A stretch of DNA of 64,000 nt. Origin: Pseudomonadales bacterium (GTDB lineage Bacteria; Pseudomonadota; Gammaproteobacteria; Pseudomonadales; Pseudohongiellaceae). The notes under the pieces were generated by a model. It ran no database searches. It was not told the origin of the DNA and saw only the letters and a list, made by a program, of their open reading frames with translations. The stretch is from positions 248,001 to 312,000 of the forward strand of contig WLWQ01000002.1 of the NCBI GenBank assembly GCA_012103535.1. The letters run 5' to 3'. Both the position numbers and the translations under genes were made by a program. Shown here in pieces: positions 18,946 through 27,005 of this stretch (position 1 is its first letter; every line of letters starts with the position of its first letter).

Positions 18946-20679
18946 ATGGCTATAACCAAGCAAAAGATTCGAATTGGAGACTTACTAGTCCAGAATGAAG
19001 TAATTTCTGAACAGGAACTGATGTCTGCTCTCGAAAAGCAAAAAGAGTCAGGCCAAAAATTAGGTCGAGTGCTAATAGAACTAGGGTTGCTTGAAGAAGA
19101 GCAATTCTTAAGTTTTCTATCACAACAACTTCAAATTCCTTTCGTAGATTTAAAGCGCTATAACTTTGACGTTAGCTTAATCCATCGATTGCCTGAGAGC
19201 TATGCAAGGAGATATCGCGCCATCGTTCTTGCGGATCAAGGTGGCCAACTACTGGTTGGCATGGCCGATCCAATGGATATTTTCGCTTTTGACGAATTGG
19301 AGAGAATTCTAGAACAATCTATCCAGCAAGCTGTTGTAAGAGAGAGCGAACTGTTAAGTACTCTTGATCTGGTTTACCGGCGCACTGAAGAAATTGCCAG
19401 CTTTGCAGAAGAACTTGACGAAGAGCTTACCGAAGGCCAATTCGATCTCGAATCACTAACTCTGGATGAGGACGGCAGTGATGCGCCAGTTGTAAAACTC
19501 TTACAATCTATCTTCGAAGATGCTGTACAGGTAAGGGCCTCCGATATTCATATCGAGCCGGACGAAAATGTTCTTCGCATTCGCCAACGGGTAGATGGTG
19601 TTTTGCAAGAGCAAGTTATGAAAGAGCGTCGTATAGCTCCAGCCTTGGTACTGAGGCTAAAACTTCTTTCCGGATTGGATATATCGGAAAAGCGACTTCC
19701 CCAAGATGGGCGCTTTAGCCTCAAGGTAAAAGGTAGGAGCATAGATGTTCGTTTATCAACTATGCCGGTGGAAAATGGCGAATCAGTGGTAATGCGCCTA
19801 CTAGATCAAACTGAAGGCGCGACTAATTTGGAAGAAGTTGGCATGCCTGCAGACATGTTAGAAATCTTTCGTCGCCTTATACACATGCCCCACGGGCTAA
19901 TTCTGGTTACCGGACCCACAGGAAGTGGTAAGACAACAACTTTATATGGTGCACTGCAAGAGTTGAACGAAGTTGGCAAAAAAATAATTACCGTAGAAGA
20001 CCCAGTGGAATATAGGTTACACCGAATAAACCAGGTACAAATAAATCCAAAAATCGACCTTAGCTTCGCCCGGGTGCTACGTTCTGCTCTGCGTCAGGAT
20101 CCAGATATTTTGCTTGTAGGTGAGATTCGAGATACAGAAACGGCAGAAATAGCATTACGCGCTGCAATGACTGGTCACATGGTTCTCTCCACTCTTCATA
20201 CCAACGATGCTGTTTCCTCTGCGATGAGATTAGTAGATATGGGAGCAGAGGGTTTTCTCGCTGCCACAGCATTGCGAGCAGTAGTAGCACAACGTCTGGT
20301 AAGACGTCTTTGCGATAATTGCTATGTTGATCATGAACTCGAAGCTAAAGATGCTGCCTGGATTTCAAACTTAATTGGTGAAGAAGCAACTAAGAATATG
20401 CAGCTTAAAAAAGCAGTTGGCTGTCATCGCTGCAATAACACCGGCTATCGCGGGCGTATTGGTGTGTTTGAGATACTAGTATTGAATGAAGCGCTCGCAG
20501 ATGCACTGCGTAGATCGAGTTCTTCAGATTTTGTAAAGATCGCCAAAAAAACACCTGGCTATCAACCTTTGGTTGTAAGCGCACTTAAGGATGCTGCGGT
20601 AGGCATTACTAGTTTGGAAGAAGTGCTTCGGGTTGCTGAGCAAATTGATGAATCAGAAGATTTCATTCAGGTTGCGTGA
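18946..20679 (+). CDS. mshE: MSHA pilus assembly ATPase MshE (GspE/PilB family)
   Basis: Hexameric traffic ATPase that drives pilin polymerisation. N-terminal MshEN (GspE_N) domain at about 1-150, with two MshEN-like units (KIRIGDLLVQNEVISEQEL; RIGDLLV...), which binds c-di-GMP in family members. Catalytic part: Walker A GPTGSGKTTTLYG, Asp box ITVEDPVEYRL, Walker B DPDILLVGEIRD, and a CxxC...CxxC zinc-binding region (CDNCYVD, CHRCNNTGYRGR). 577 residues, full length. c-di-GMP control is inferred from family knowledge (MshE of Vibrio cholerae). Confidence 0.95.
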   Translation: MAITKQKIRIGDLLVQNEVISEQELMSALEKQKESGQKLGRVLIELGLLEEEQFLSFLSQQLQIPFVDLKRYNFDVSLIHRLPESYARRYRAIVLADQGGQLLVGMADPMDIFAFDELERILEQSIQQAVVRESELLSTLDLVYRRTEEIASFAEELDEELTEGQFDLESLTLDEDGSDAPVVKLLQSIFEDAVQVRASDIHIEPDENVLRIRQRVDGVLQEQVMKERRIAPALVLRLKLLSGLDISEKRLPQDGRFSLKVKGRSIDVRLSTMPVENGESVVMRLLDQTEGATNLEEVGMPADMLEIFRRLIHMPHGLILVTGPTGSGKTTTLYGALQELNEVGKKIITVEDPVEYRLHRINQVQINPKIDLSFARVLRSALRQDPDILLVGEIRDTETAEIALRAAMTGHMVLSTLHTNDAVSSAMRLVDMGAEGFLAATALRAVVAQRLVRRLCDNCYVDHELEAKDAAWISNLIGEEATKNMQLKKAVGCHRCNNTGYRGRIGVFEILVLNEALADALRRSSSSDFVKIAKKTPGYQPLVVSALKDAAVGITSLEEVLRVAEQIDESEDFIQVA

Positions 20680-20701
20680 CAATTAACTAGAAATTATTCC
20701 T

Positions 20702-21973
20702 ATGCCTCATTACAAATACAGCGGAAGAGATGGAACCGGAGCCCTGGTCTCAGGGAGTATTGACGCGGGCACTGCCGACGACGCGGCTGCCCAACTATTC
20801 AGTACCAGCGTGACACCAATAGAAATCAAACAGGTTGAAAAGAAAAAACAACAAGATAAGAAATCCGCTGCTAAAAAATCCAGACTCGGTCCAGATGCGA
20901 CAACGATTGATCATATCAATGCCTTTCTTGCCAAGAAAACTGTCGAGATCGATGAACTCATCATGTTCTCGCGGCAGATGTATAGCCTTACCAAGGCGGG
21001 CTTACCATTAGATCGAGCGATCAAAGGACTGCAAGCGTCGCTAACAAATCCAATGTTCCAGGATGTTTTAGAAGACGTCGTTAATGGATTAGAAAATGGT
21101 ATGAGCCTGGCTGCGGCATTGGGGCAGCATCCGAAAGTATTCTCTCAACTTTTTCTTAGTTTAGTACACGTAGGTGAGAATACAGGTCGATTGGAACTCG
21201 CATTTCAAGAAATTTCAAAATACCTGGTACTGGAAAAAAATACACGAAAGCAAGTAAAAAGCGCCACACGCTATCCGATTTTTGTGTTGGTTGCGATGGC
21301 AGTTGCCTTGGCCATAATTACGGTTTTTGTTATTCCAGTATTTTCAGCAACGTTTGATCGACTCGGAGCTGAACTTCCCTGGCAAACCGTTGCACTTATT
21401 AACACCTCAGATTTCGTCATAAACTATTGGCCTTTACTGTTAGGAGCGATATCAGGTTCTATAGCAGGATTTTTTGCCTGGGTGGGAACTGAGAAAGGCC
21501 GATTAACCTGGGACAAGAAAAAATTAGGTTTTCCTTTAGCCGGTGATGTATTTGAACGCGTTGCACTCGCAAGGTTTGCCCGCACTTTCTCTATGGTCAT
21601 GGGCGCTGGTCTCCCAATAGTGCAAGGACTCACAGTAGTAGCAGGTGCGGTTGGAAACGCCTTTATCAGTCTGAATGTACACGGTATGCGAGAAAGTGTA
21701 GAACGGGGCGAGACACTTCATCGAACAGCGATAAACAGTGAAATGTTTTCTCCATTGGTACTGCAAATGATCGCAGTGGGTGAGGAAACGGGAACGGTTG
21801 ATGAGCTCTTGGCAGAAGTCGCAGACTTCTATGATGCGGAAGTTGAGTATGATATTAAGCGCTTAAGCGACGCCATCGAACCAATTCTAATTTCTTTTAT
21901 TGCAGGACTGGTTCTGATACTTGCCCTGGGTGTATTCCTTCCAATTTGGGATCTCAATACCGCAGTGCAATAG
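20702..21973 (+). CDS. mshG: MSHA inner-membrane platform protein MshG (GspF/PilC)
   Basis: Polytopic assembly platform. Begins MPHYKYSGRDGTGALVSGSI (the PilC/GspF start), followed by two T2SSF domains about 85-205 and 285-410. Membrane helices are about 205-225 (YPIFVLVAMAVALAIITVFVIP; spans written in part), 240-260 and 395-415. 423 residues, typical. It follows mshE by 22 bases. Its last 28 bases overlap only a weak upstream extension of the next frame. Confidence 0.95.
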   Translation: MPHYKYSGRDGTGALVSGSIDAGTADDAAAQLFSTSVTPIEIKQVEKKKQQDKKSAAKKSRLGPDATTIDHINAFLAKKTVEIDELIMFSRQMYSLTKAGLPLDRAIKGLQASLTNPMFQDVLEDVVNGLENGMSLAAALGQHPKVFSQLFLSLVHVGENTGRLELAFQEISKYLVLEKNTRKQVKSATRYPIFVLVAMAVALAIITVFVIPVFSATFDRLGAELPWQTVALINTSDFVINYWPLLLGAISGSIAGFFAWVGTEKGRLTWDKKKLGFPLAGDVFERVALARFARTFSMVMGAGLPIVQGLTVVAGAVGNAFISLNVHGMRESVERGETLHRTAINSEMFSPLVLQMIAVGEETGTVDELLAEVADFYDAEVEYDIKRLSDAIEPILISFIAGLVLILALGVFLPIWDLNTAVQ

Positions 21974-22077
21974 AAGAATCTGGTACGTTAACAGGAAAAG
22001 AAAAGATCACCAGATGCAGAATATGCAAAGACAAAAGGAAGAAATTGAATTCAGCTTCTCAAAAAAGAAAATCGAAA

Positions 22078-22719
22078 ATGCTGCGAATATCAAACATTCA
22101 CAAAGCAGCAGGATTTTCGTTATTTGAATTAGTTGTATTTATCATTTCCGTTGCGATCATCTACGCTTACGCGGCGAATCGATTTGCAGATTTTCCCGGG
22201 CAGGCTGAGAGAGCAAATTTCTTAGCCATTTCTACCCAAATTCAAACTGCCATTAATTTGGAAATGATGTTGGGCGTCGGTTTGAATCGCATTAGCTCTC
22301 CCGATCTAATGGAAGGGACAAATCCAATGGAATACATGCTGAATCCTCCAGCAAACTATATCGGTGCATTCGATGTAGTGAATACCGATCGAGTAGAGCG
22401 TCGAGTATGGTATTTCGATAGGCGAACAGGAGAATTAGTGTATCTGGTTAATGACTCGCAAGGAGTCTATTTGATAGTGAATGGCATCGAAACTCCAACA
22501 AACGAAATTAGATTTAAAATTGTTGCCGAGTATGGGGATGTGGATACTGCCAGCGGCCTACCTGTTGGAGTCATTGAAAACGAAAGTACCACTGTTCCTG
22601 AGGGAAATCGTGAACGCCGTTTTAATGGCGTAATTATGCGACCCGTCTACCCTTATATTTGGGGGGAAATAGAAGATGCAGAGTTTATGCTACAAACCTT
22701 GGCCGATACCTCAGGGTAA
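22078..22719 (+). CDS. Prepilin-like protein in the MshB/MshF position
   Basis: 213 residues. Class III-type N-terminus: short basic leader MLRISNIHKAAG, then FSLFELVVFIISVAIIYAYA with Glu5 after the processing Gly, so it is a substrate for the prepilin peptidase. The remainder is a soluble domain without cysteine. Position right after mshG corresponds to mshF/mshB of Vibrio; the sequence alone does not tell me which. The ATG at 22078 is preferred over the frame-open ATG at 21946, which would overlap mshG and add a basic, non-prepilin N-terminus. A second copy of this prepilin type does not follow; instead there is a long gap before the pilin. Confidence 0.75.
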   Translation: MLRISNIHKAAGFSLFELVVFIISVAIIYAYAANRFADFPGQAERANFLAISTQIQTAINLEMMLGVGLNRISSPDLMEGTNPMEYMLNPPANYIGAFDVVNTDRVERRVWYFDRRTGELVYLVNDSQGVYLIVNGIETPTNEIRFKIVAEYGDVDTASGLPVGVIENESTTVPEGNRERRFNGVIMRPVYPYIWGEIEDAEFMLQTLADTSG

Positions 22720-23041
22720 GCAAGGTTGAGCGGGCGAAAACTGTGGCCTCCATAACGTTTGCCAAAAATGCGACTCTGTATAATTCGGGGCACAAAACGG
22801 GAAAAAAAGAGAGTGTTTGGCTATACATATAGGTGAAATTCCCGAAAAATACTAAAAATTTCGCGAAATCCAGAATTGACTTACGATTATGTCGTTAAGT
22901 TATTAAAAAATAGGCCGTTATTAGGAAGATTGAGCGGAAATTGGATTATTGTTGGTAGTAGCCGGCTAAGTTACTTCTGACACTTTGATTTACTAAATAG
23001 ATTTAATTACAGAGTTTTAAGGACATTACAGGGTGAATACT
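22720..23041 (+). promoter_or_regulatory. 322-base region upstream of the putative major pilin
   Basis: No gene. It contains a TATAAT at 22779-22784 and a TTGACT at 22876-22881 followed by AT-rich DNA (TTATTAAAAAAT), either of which could serve a dedicated pilin promoter; neither has a perfect partner. The rest of the locus is tightly packed, so this gap together with the terminator after the pilin suggests separate, stronger transcription of the pilin gene. Confidence 0.45.
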
Positions 23042-23647
23042 ATGAACGCTTTAAATATTAAGAGTCAGCGAATTAAAAGCCAGGGTGGTTTTACCATTAT
23101 TGAGCTGGTAGTCGTGATTCTGCTTTTAGGAATTTTGACTGCAACAGCACTTCCGCGCTTTATGGATGTAACCGATGAAGCTCATGATGCAGTTTATGAC
23201 GCAGTTCTTGGCGGACTGAATATCGGCAATGCTTTGTTTCATGCTCAGTTTATTGCTGAGGGTGAAGACGTAACTGCTGCGATAACCGAATTTGGTTTAC
23301 AGTTTCCTTCCGATGAAGGATATGCAGTAGGTGCTGGCGTTGGTGCTGACGATAACGAACTCGATGACAACGCAGAATGTTTGGAAGTTTTCCAATTGTT
23401 ATTGCAGGCAGGTGGTCAGTCAGAAGCGAATGAAGACAATGCCGTAGGTACAACAGCGACCTCGATTACCGGTCCCAATGTTACTGTAGCTGCAGGTTTA
23501 GGAGCAGATTGGCTAGCTCAGTTTGTTGCAGCTGATACCTGTCAATATGCTTATATTGGACAGTTCTCTAGTGTTGCTGATGATAATATTCCTCTTATTA
23601 ACTACGACATAACTACTGGTGCATTTACAGTAGGTACTGATTTGTAA
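23042..23647 (+). CDS. mshA: Putative major MSHA pilin MshA
   Basis: Type IV pilin: leader MNALNIKSQRIKSQGG, then FTIIELVVVILLLGILTATA, the conserved methylation/TM helix with Glu5. The mature protein (about 185 residues) is acidic and has a C-terminal cysteine pair (AECLEVF and ADTCQYAY) that may form the pilin disulfide loop. Region GLNIGNALFHAQFIAEG after the helix resembles MshA pilins. Its own upstream gap and a strong terminator downstream fit an abundant subunit. Start: ATG 23042 with ACAGGG 8 bases ahead; a GTG at 23033 with AAGGA nine bases ahead is an alternative adding three residues. Identity as major rather than minor pilin is inferred. Confidence 0.8.
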   Translation: MNALNIKSQRIKSQGGFTIIELVVVILLLGILTATALPRFMDVTDEAHDAVYDAVLGGLNIGNALFHAQFIAEGEDVTAAITEFGLQFPSDEGYAVGAGVGADDNELDDNAECLEVFQLLLQAGGQSEANEDNAVGTTATSITGPNVTVAAGLGADWLAQFVAADTCQYAYIGQFSSVADDNIPLINYDITTGAFTVGTDL

Positions 23648-23673
23648 TAATTGGGTTTCTATTCCCAAGACAT

Positions 23674-23709
23674 AAAGGCCGGAGTATCTATATGCTTCGG
23701 CCTTTTTTA
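23674..23709 (+). terminator. Rho-independent terminator after mshA
   Basis: Stem AAAGGCCG (23674-23681) pairs with CGGCCTTT (23698-23705), followed by TTTTAG. This is a standard hairpin plus U-run, 27 bases after the pilin stop. It would separate or attenuate transcription of mshC-D-O-P from the pilin gene. Confidence 0.85.
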
Positions 23710-23780
23710 GTTTTAAATCTTATTGTTCGTTTGTATTATTTTTTTTGGTCCGTTCTTGTAATCAACCATAAGACAGAACG

Positions 23781-24323
23781 ATGCTACTAAAATCCCAGAC
23801 ATCGAAAGGATTCACAGTTGTTGAGATTGTTCTCGTCATCGTATTGCTAGCGATTGTAAGTGCTGTAGCAATTTCACGCTTCGTTAGTGGAAACGCGTTT
23901 AATCCCACTATTGTTCGCGATCAAATAATTTCACTCGCACGAACTGCTCAACAAAGCTCCTTGGGACGAACCGATGTTTCGCTCACTATTACACCCAATG
24001 GCGCAGGGGACACTGTAACCATAGAAACGAGCGATACCGATGGAACTATTCAATCCTTCGATGTATCAATTGATGATGTCACCTTAAGCGGTGACATTAA
24101 CGACACCGACAGTTGTGCGACCACTTCCGGAGCAGATTCGATCACCAATGCTGCGCCGATGACCATTGATTTCGAAGAATTGGGTGATTTGGGAACCAGC
24201 GGTGTAACTGGCAGTACCGGTGCTGTTACCTCTGCCGTCAGGGTTTGTATAAATGACAGTGCTCTCGCTTCAGTTTGCGTTTCCCCCTCTGGATTTGCCT
24301 ATGCGGGCGACTGTGATGTTTAA
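23781..24323 (+). CDS. mshC: Minor prepilin MshC
   Basis: 180 residues with prepilin N-terminus (SQTSKG, then FTVVEIVLVIVLLAIVSAVA, Glu5). The globular part is rich in Asp/Thr/Ser with cysteines late (DSCATTSG, VCINDS, VCVSPSG, DCDV) that could pair. In MSHA loci the second GFTVVE-type prepilin after MshA is MshC, a minor pilin for assembly initiation. The ATG follows a terminator by 71 bases; a RBS-like AGACAG lies upstream. Overlaps mshD by 8 bases. Confidence 0.8.
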   Translation: MLLKSQTSKGFTVVEIVLVIVLLAIVSAVAISRFVSGNAFNPTIVRDQIISLARTAQQSSLGRTDVSLTITPNGAGDTVTIETSDTDGTIQSFDVSIDDVTLSGDINDTDSCATTSGADSITNAAPMTIDFEELGDLGTSGVTGSTGAVTSAVRVCINDSALASVCVSPSGFAYAGDCDV

Positions 24324-24894
24324 ACAGCAACAAGGCCTGTCATTAGTTGAATTAGTCATCACCATCGTGATTGTGGCTATCGGTTTAGTCAGTATTAGCG
24401 CAATGCTCAACAGCGGACTGTCAAGAAATGCTGATTCGCTGATTCAGGTTCGCACTGTAGCCTTAGCGCAAGCCTATTTAGATGAAATATTAGGTAAACG
24501 CTTTGACGAAAAAACCAGAGCCCGCGGGGTGCCACCCTGTAGAGCTTCGGCTCCTTTTGCGCGACAGTGCACTGTCGAGGCTTCATTCGGTCCTGATGGT
24601 GCTGAAACGAGAGCCAGATACGATGATGTAGATGACTATCATGGACTCGATCAAGGTGATGGCCAGGTTGATCCACTACAAGATGCGCAAGGCAACACTC
24701 GAACAGGATACGATAATTTTCGGATCGAAGTAGATGTCCGCTACATCAATGTTGGTGCCAGTGAAGAGGAAGAAAATCTTGGTGTGAACAACGAACTCGA
24801 TGACCAATACGATGCCAAGTTAATAACCGTAACGGTTACCCATCGTACCGCGAGTACCGGTATAGATTTTGCTGCCTACAAATCGAATTTTTGA
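24316..24894 (+). CDS. mshD: Minor prepilin MshD
   Basis: 192 residues. Leader MFKQQQG then LSLVELVITIVIVAIGLVSI, with the Glu5 of type IV prepilins, and a GspI/PilV-like body (ADSLIQVRTVALAQAYLDEI, which is the usual IxxxQ helix). The frame is open back to 24253, but only the ATG at 24316 puts a short basic leader before the methylation site; it overlaps mshC by 8 bases. The C-terminal half is acidic (SEEEENLGVNNELDDQYD) and may bind calcium; this is inference. Followed after 29 bases by mshO. Confidence 0.8.
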   Translation: MFKQQQGLSLVELVITIVIVAIGLVSISAMLNSGLSRNADSLIQVRTVALAQAYLDEILGKRFDEKTRARGVPPCRASAPFARQCTVEASFGPDGAETRARYDDVDDYHGLDQGDGQVDPLQDAQGNTRTGYDNFRIEVDVRYINVGASEEEENLGVNNELDDQYDAKLITVTVTHRTASTGIDFAAYKSNF

Positions 24895-24923
24895 GCAATA
24901 GAATTTCTCAATAAAGAAAACAG

Positions 24924-25853
24924 ATGAAAAAAATAGCTCCATTAACAAAGTCTACAGGGTTTTCCATTATCGAAATGATAGTGGCTATTGTAGTGAGCTC
25001 TATTATTGCGATTGGCATTGTCGATTTTATTGGCAGATCGGCAGAAGGAGTCAGCTCCACTGCAAACCGTAACCAGCTGGCAACCACGGGTAGAACCGCA
25101 GTCGATCGTCTGGCAATGGAAATTCACAATGCATTACCGAAAAGTTTTCGAGCAACCACAGCTACTGCCGGGGGCGATCAGTGCCTCGAGTTTATACCCA
25201 CCCATGCCGCGACTAATTACGTCAACCCCAGTTTTAGATCGGGGGGCAGCAGTTCATTCGATATCGTCGATATTTATTTCGCAGGTTTGGTAGTTCATCC
25301 AACAACCACACCGCCTAAATACGCAGTGATCTATCCCAACAGACTCAGTCGACTCTATGATGGAGACAACGGCGCATCCACAGGGTGGCCAAACTTTCCA
25401 ACCAACCGCAGGCCAATACAGGAAATCAGTTCTATTGCCGATAACGCCTCAGTAACTGGTCAAAGTACCGTAACTCTGGTCACAAGCCATCGATTTAGAA
25501 GAAGATCCCCCACGCGACGTTTCTTCGTGGTGGAAGATCCAATCAGCTATTGTGTTGTAGGTGACAAACTCTATCGCTACACAAACTATGGTTTTTTTGC
25601 CACTCAGGTGACCCAGGAAGAAGAAAGTGGAGTCTGCGAAAAAGCATCGGACGAGACCTGTTTACCGAATTTCGCAGCAGCGCCAGATAAAATGTTGATT
25701 ACTGACAATATCGACAACACAGGTCTAACTGCTTTTACAATTGGCACGCAGACCTTAACCAGAAATTCACTGGTGGCAATAGAACTAAATTTCACGTCCG
25801 ATGGTGACACCGTGACTTTAAATCATGAAGTGTTGACTAGAAGCGTTCCCTAG
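24924..25853 (+). CDS. mshO: Minor prepilin MshO
   Basis: 309 residues with GspJ/PilW-like architecture: leader MKKIAPLTKSTG, helix FSIIEMIVAIVVSSIIAIGI (Glu5), then RNQLATTGRTAVDRLAMEI, typical of PilW/MshO. Cysteines at about residues 85, 213 (YCVVGDK), 238 and 245 may form disulfides. The gene ends inside a 13-bp tandem repeat: its TAG stop is part of the second repeat copy and the last residues RSVP are encoded by repeat copy one. Copy-number change would keep this C-terminus because each unit supplies TAG in that frame only at intervals of 13 bases. Confidence 0.82.
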   Translation: MKKIAPLTKSTGFSIIEMIVAIVVSSIIAIGIVDFIGRSAEGVSSTANRNQLATTGRTAVDRLAMEIHNALPKSFRATTATAGGDQCLEFIPTHAATNYVNPSFRSGGSSSFDIVDIYFAGLVVHPTTTPPKYAVIYPNRLSRLYDGDNGASTGWPNFPTNRRPIQEISSIADNASVTGQSTVTLVTSHRFRRRSPTRRFFVVEDPISYCVVGDKLYRYTNYGFFATQVTQEEESGVCEKASDETCLPNFAAAPDKMLITDNIDNTGLTAFTIGTQTLTRNSLVAIELNFTSDGDTVTLNHEVLTRSVP

Positions 25854-25915
25854 AAGCGTTCCCTAGAAGCGTTCCCTAGAAACGTTCTCTAGACACGTTT
25901 CCTAGAAGCGTTTCT
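25838..25915. repeat. Six tandem copies of a 13-bp unit at the 3' end of mshO
   Basis: Unit TAGAAGCGTTCCC: copies 1-3 are identical (25838, 25851, 25864). Copies 4-6 (25877, 25890, 25903) have drifted (TAGAAACGTTCTC, TAGACACGTTTCC, TAGAAGCGTTTCT). It starts within mshO and ends 20 bases before mshP, covering the whole intergenic space. The array looks like slippage-type expansion. Confidence 0.92.
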
Positions 25916-25935
25916 TAGGAAGGATTAGAATTAAA

Positions 25936-26346
25936 ATGAAATCTCTATCGAAACAATCTGGACTGGGACTGCCTGCGGCAATATTTATTATTACCTTATT
26001 GGCATTTATCGCCGTCGCAGTTAACTATCTGGTTAACCAGAGTGCTCAGGTGTATGAGGAAGAGTTAGATCTCACGCGAGCATTTTATGCGGCTGAATCC
26101 GGTGCTGGCTTCGCTATGAATGGTATATATCCACCGGAAGAATATTCTGCATATGCAGGTACTACTTGCACTGGTACGCCTGGATCTCCAGTAACTTACA
26201 ACTTTTCAGTTGATGGAGTAAACAACTGCACTGCAGACGTATTTTGTACGCCACTCACAATTGGTACAAGAAACTACGCGACAATTGAGAGTACTGGTTC
26301 CTGCGGAGATGTAGAAAGAACCGTTCAGGTAAGAACTTCCTACTAG
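25936..26346 (+). CDS. mshP: MSHA pilus protein MshP (PilX-like)
   Basis: 136 residues. An N-terminal KQSGLGLPAAIFIITLLAFI replaces the classical FTLIE with a PilX/GspK-like G-LGLPAAIF motif lacking Glu5. A helix continues to DLTRAFYAAESGAGFAMNGI, the AESGA motif of PilX/MshP. Two or more cysteine pairs (TTCTGT, NNCTADVFCT, GSCGD) lie in the globular part. GspK-like proteins without Glu5 often form the tip of the pseudopilus, so MshP may sit near the pilus tip with MshQ. Ends 4 bases before a gene on the opposite strand. Confidence 0.85.
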   Translation: MKSLSKQSGLGLPAAIFIITLLAFIAVAVNYLVNQSAQVYEEELDLTRAFYAAESGAGFAMNGIYPPEEYSAYAGTTCTGTPGSPVTYNFSVDGVNNCTADVFCTPLTIGTRNYATIESTGSCGDVERTVQVRTSY

Positions 26347-26349
26347 CTT

Positions 26350-26649
26350 TTAAGTAGATCCCCAGATAGTAAAATATAAAATAATAGAAACGATTGCGAG
26401 CGTAAGAACAGCTGTGGCGCCATAAGTGACTACTGAACTTATACCCACTGTCGATCTGTATGCATCAACATCCAAATTCTTATCATTTTCACGATGGCTT
26501 ATATCGCGCTGCAACTTAATACGATAATTATCTTCTTTTTCTAACAAGCGCCATCCGGCTTTTGATTCTTGTTGTAGAACTTCATGCATTTTTGCTGTCT
26601 CTGCAAACAAGGGTGTTTGCGATTGGATGACTTTGTATTCGAGTTCCAT
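26350..26649 (-). CDS. Small membrane protein of unknown function (antisense in MSHA locus)
   Basis: 99 residues. N-terminal soluble part MELEYKVIQSQTPLFAETAKMHEVLQQESKAGWRLLEKEDNYRIKLQRD (YKVI ... EGWxL-like, written for description) recalls DUF4177-type domains, with AGWRLLE similar to the EGWELV motif. One C-terminal membrane helix at about 73-95 (TYGATAVLTLAIVSIILYF). GGAG lies six bases before the ATG, which supports real translation. It converges on mshP (3-base gap) and diverges from mshQ. I do not recognise a function; it is not a known msh gene. Confidence 0.7.
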   Translation of the reverse strand: MELEYKVIQSQTPLFAETAKMHEVLQQESKAGWRLLEKEDNYRIKLQRDISHRENDKNLDVDAYRSTVGISSVVTYGATAVLTLAIVSIILYFTIWGST

Positions 26650-27005
26650 CGAGTGCTCCGCAGTGGATTTCTAAGAGTGCCTGACTAGCTAAAAAAGTAG
26701 TCGGCAAAGCATTAGTTTCTATGAGTATTCTCGGGTGAAAACCGGCTTTTTGCAACGCCTGGAGAGATCCTATTGGCCCTATTTTGACCCTGGTTTTTAC
26801 TCGCTAAATTCAGCTCTTCAAAGTACTTTTTAGTCCTAATTTGAGGGCTTAAATGGCCTTTTCGGCCTCACTCGGTCAATTCTGGGTAAAGATGGTCGAT
26901 ATTTTGCTAAGTACTTCAAATTATTGAATTTTATGCTTAGACAGGCAAATGTCGGCGTGATTTGATGTTGGCTTCGAAAAAGGGAATTAGTAGCGCTACA
27001 AATTA
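26650..27005 (+). promoter_or_regulatory. 356-base divergent region upstream of mshQ
   Basis: No gene seen. A TTGACC at 26784-26789 with TAAATT 15 bases further is the best promoter-like pair for mshQ, but weak. A 10-base palindrome GTAGCGCTAC (26990-26999) lies just before the mshQ ATG. mshQ must be transcribed from here, since a gene on the other strand separates it from mshP. Confidence 0.35.
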
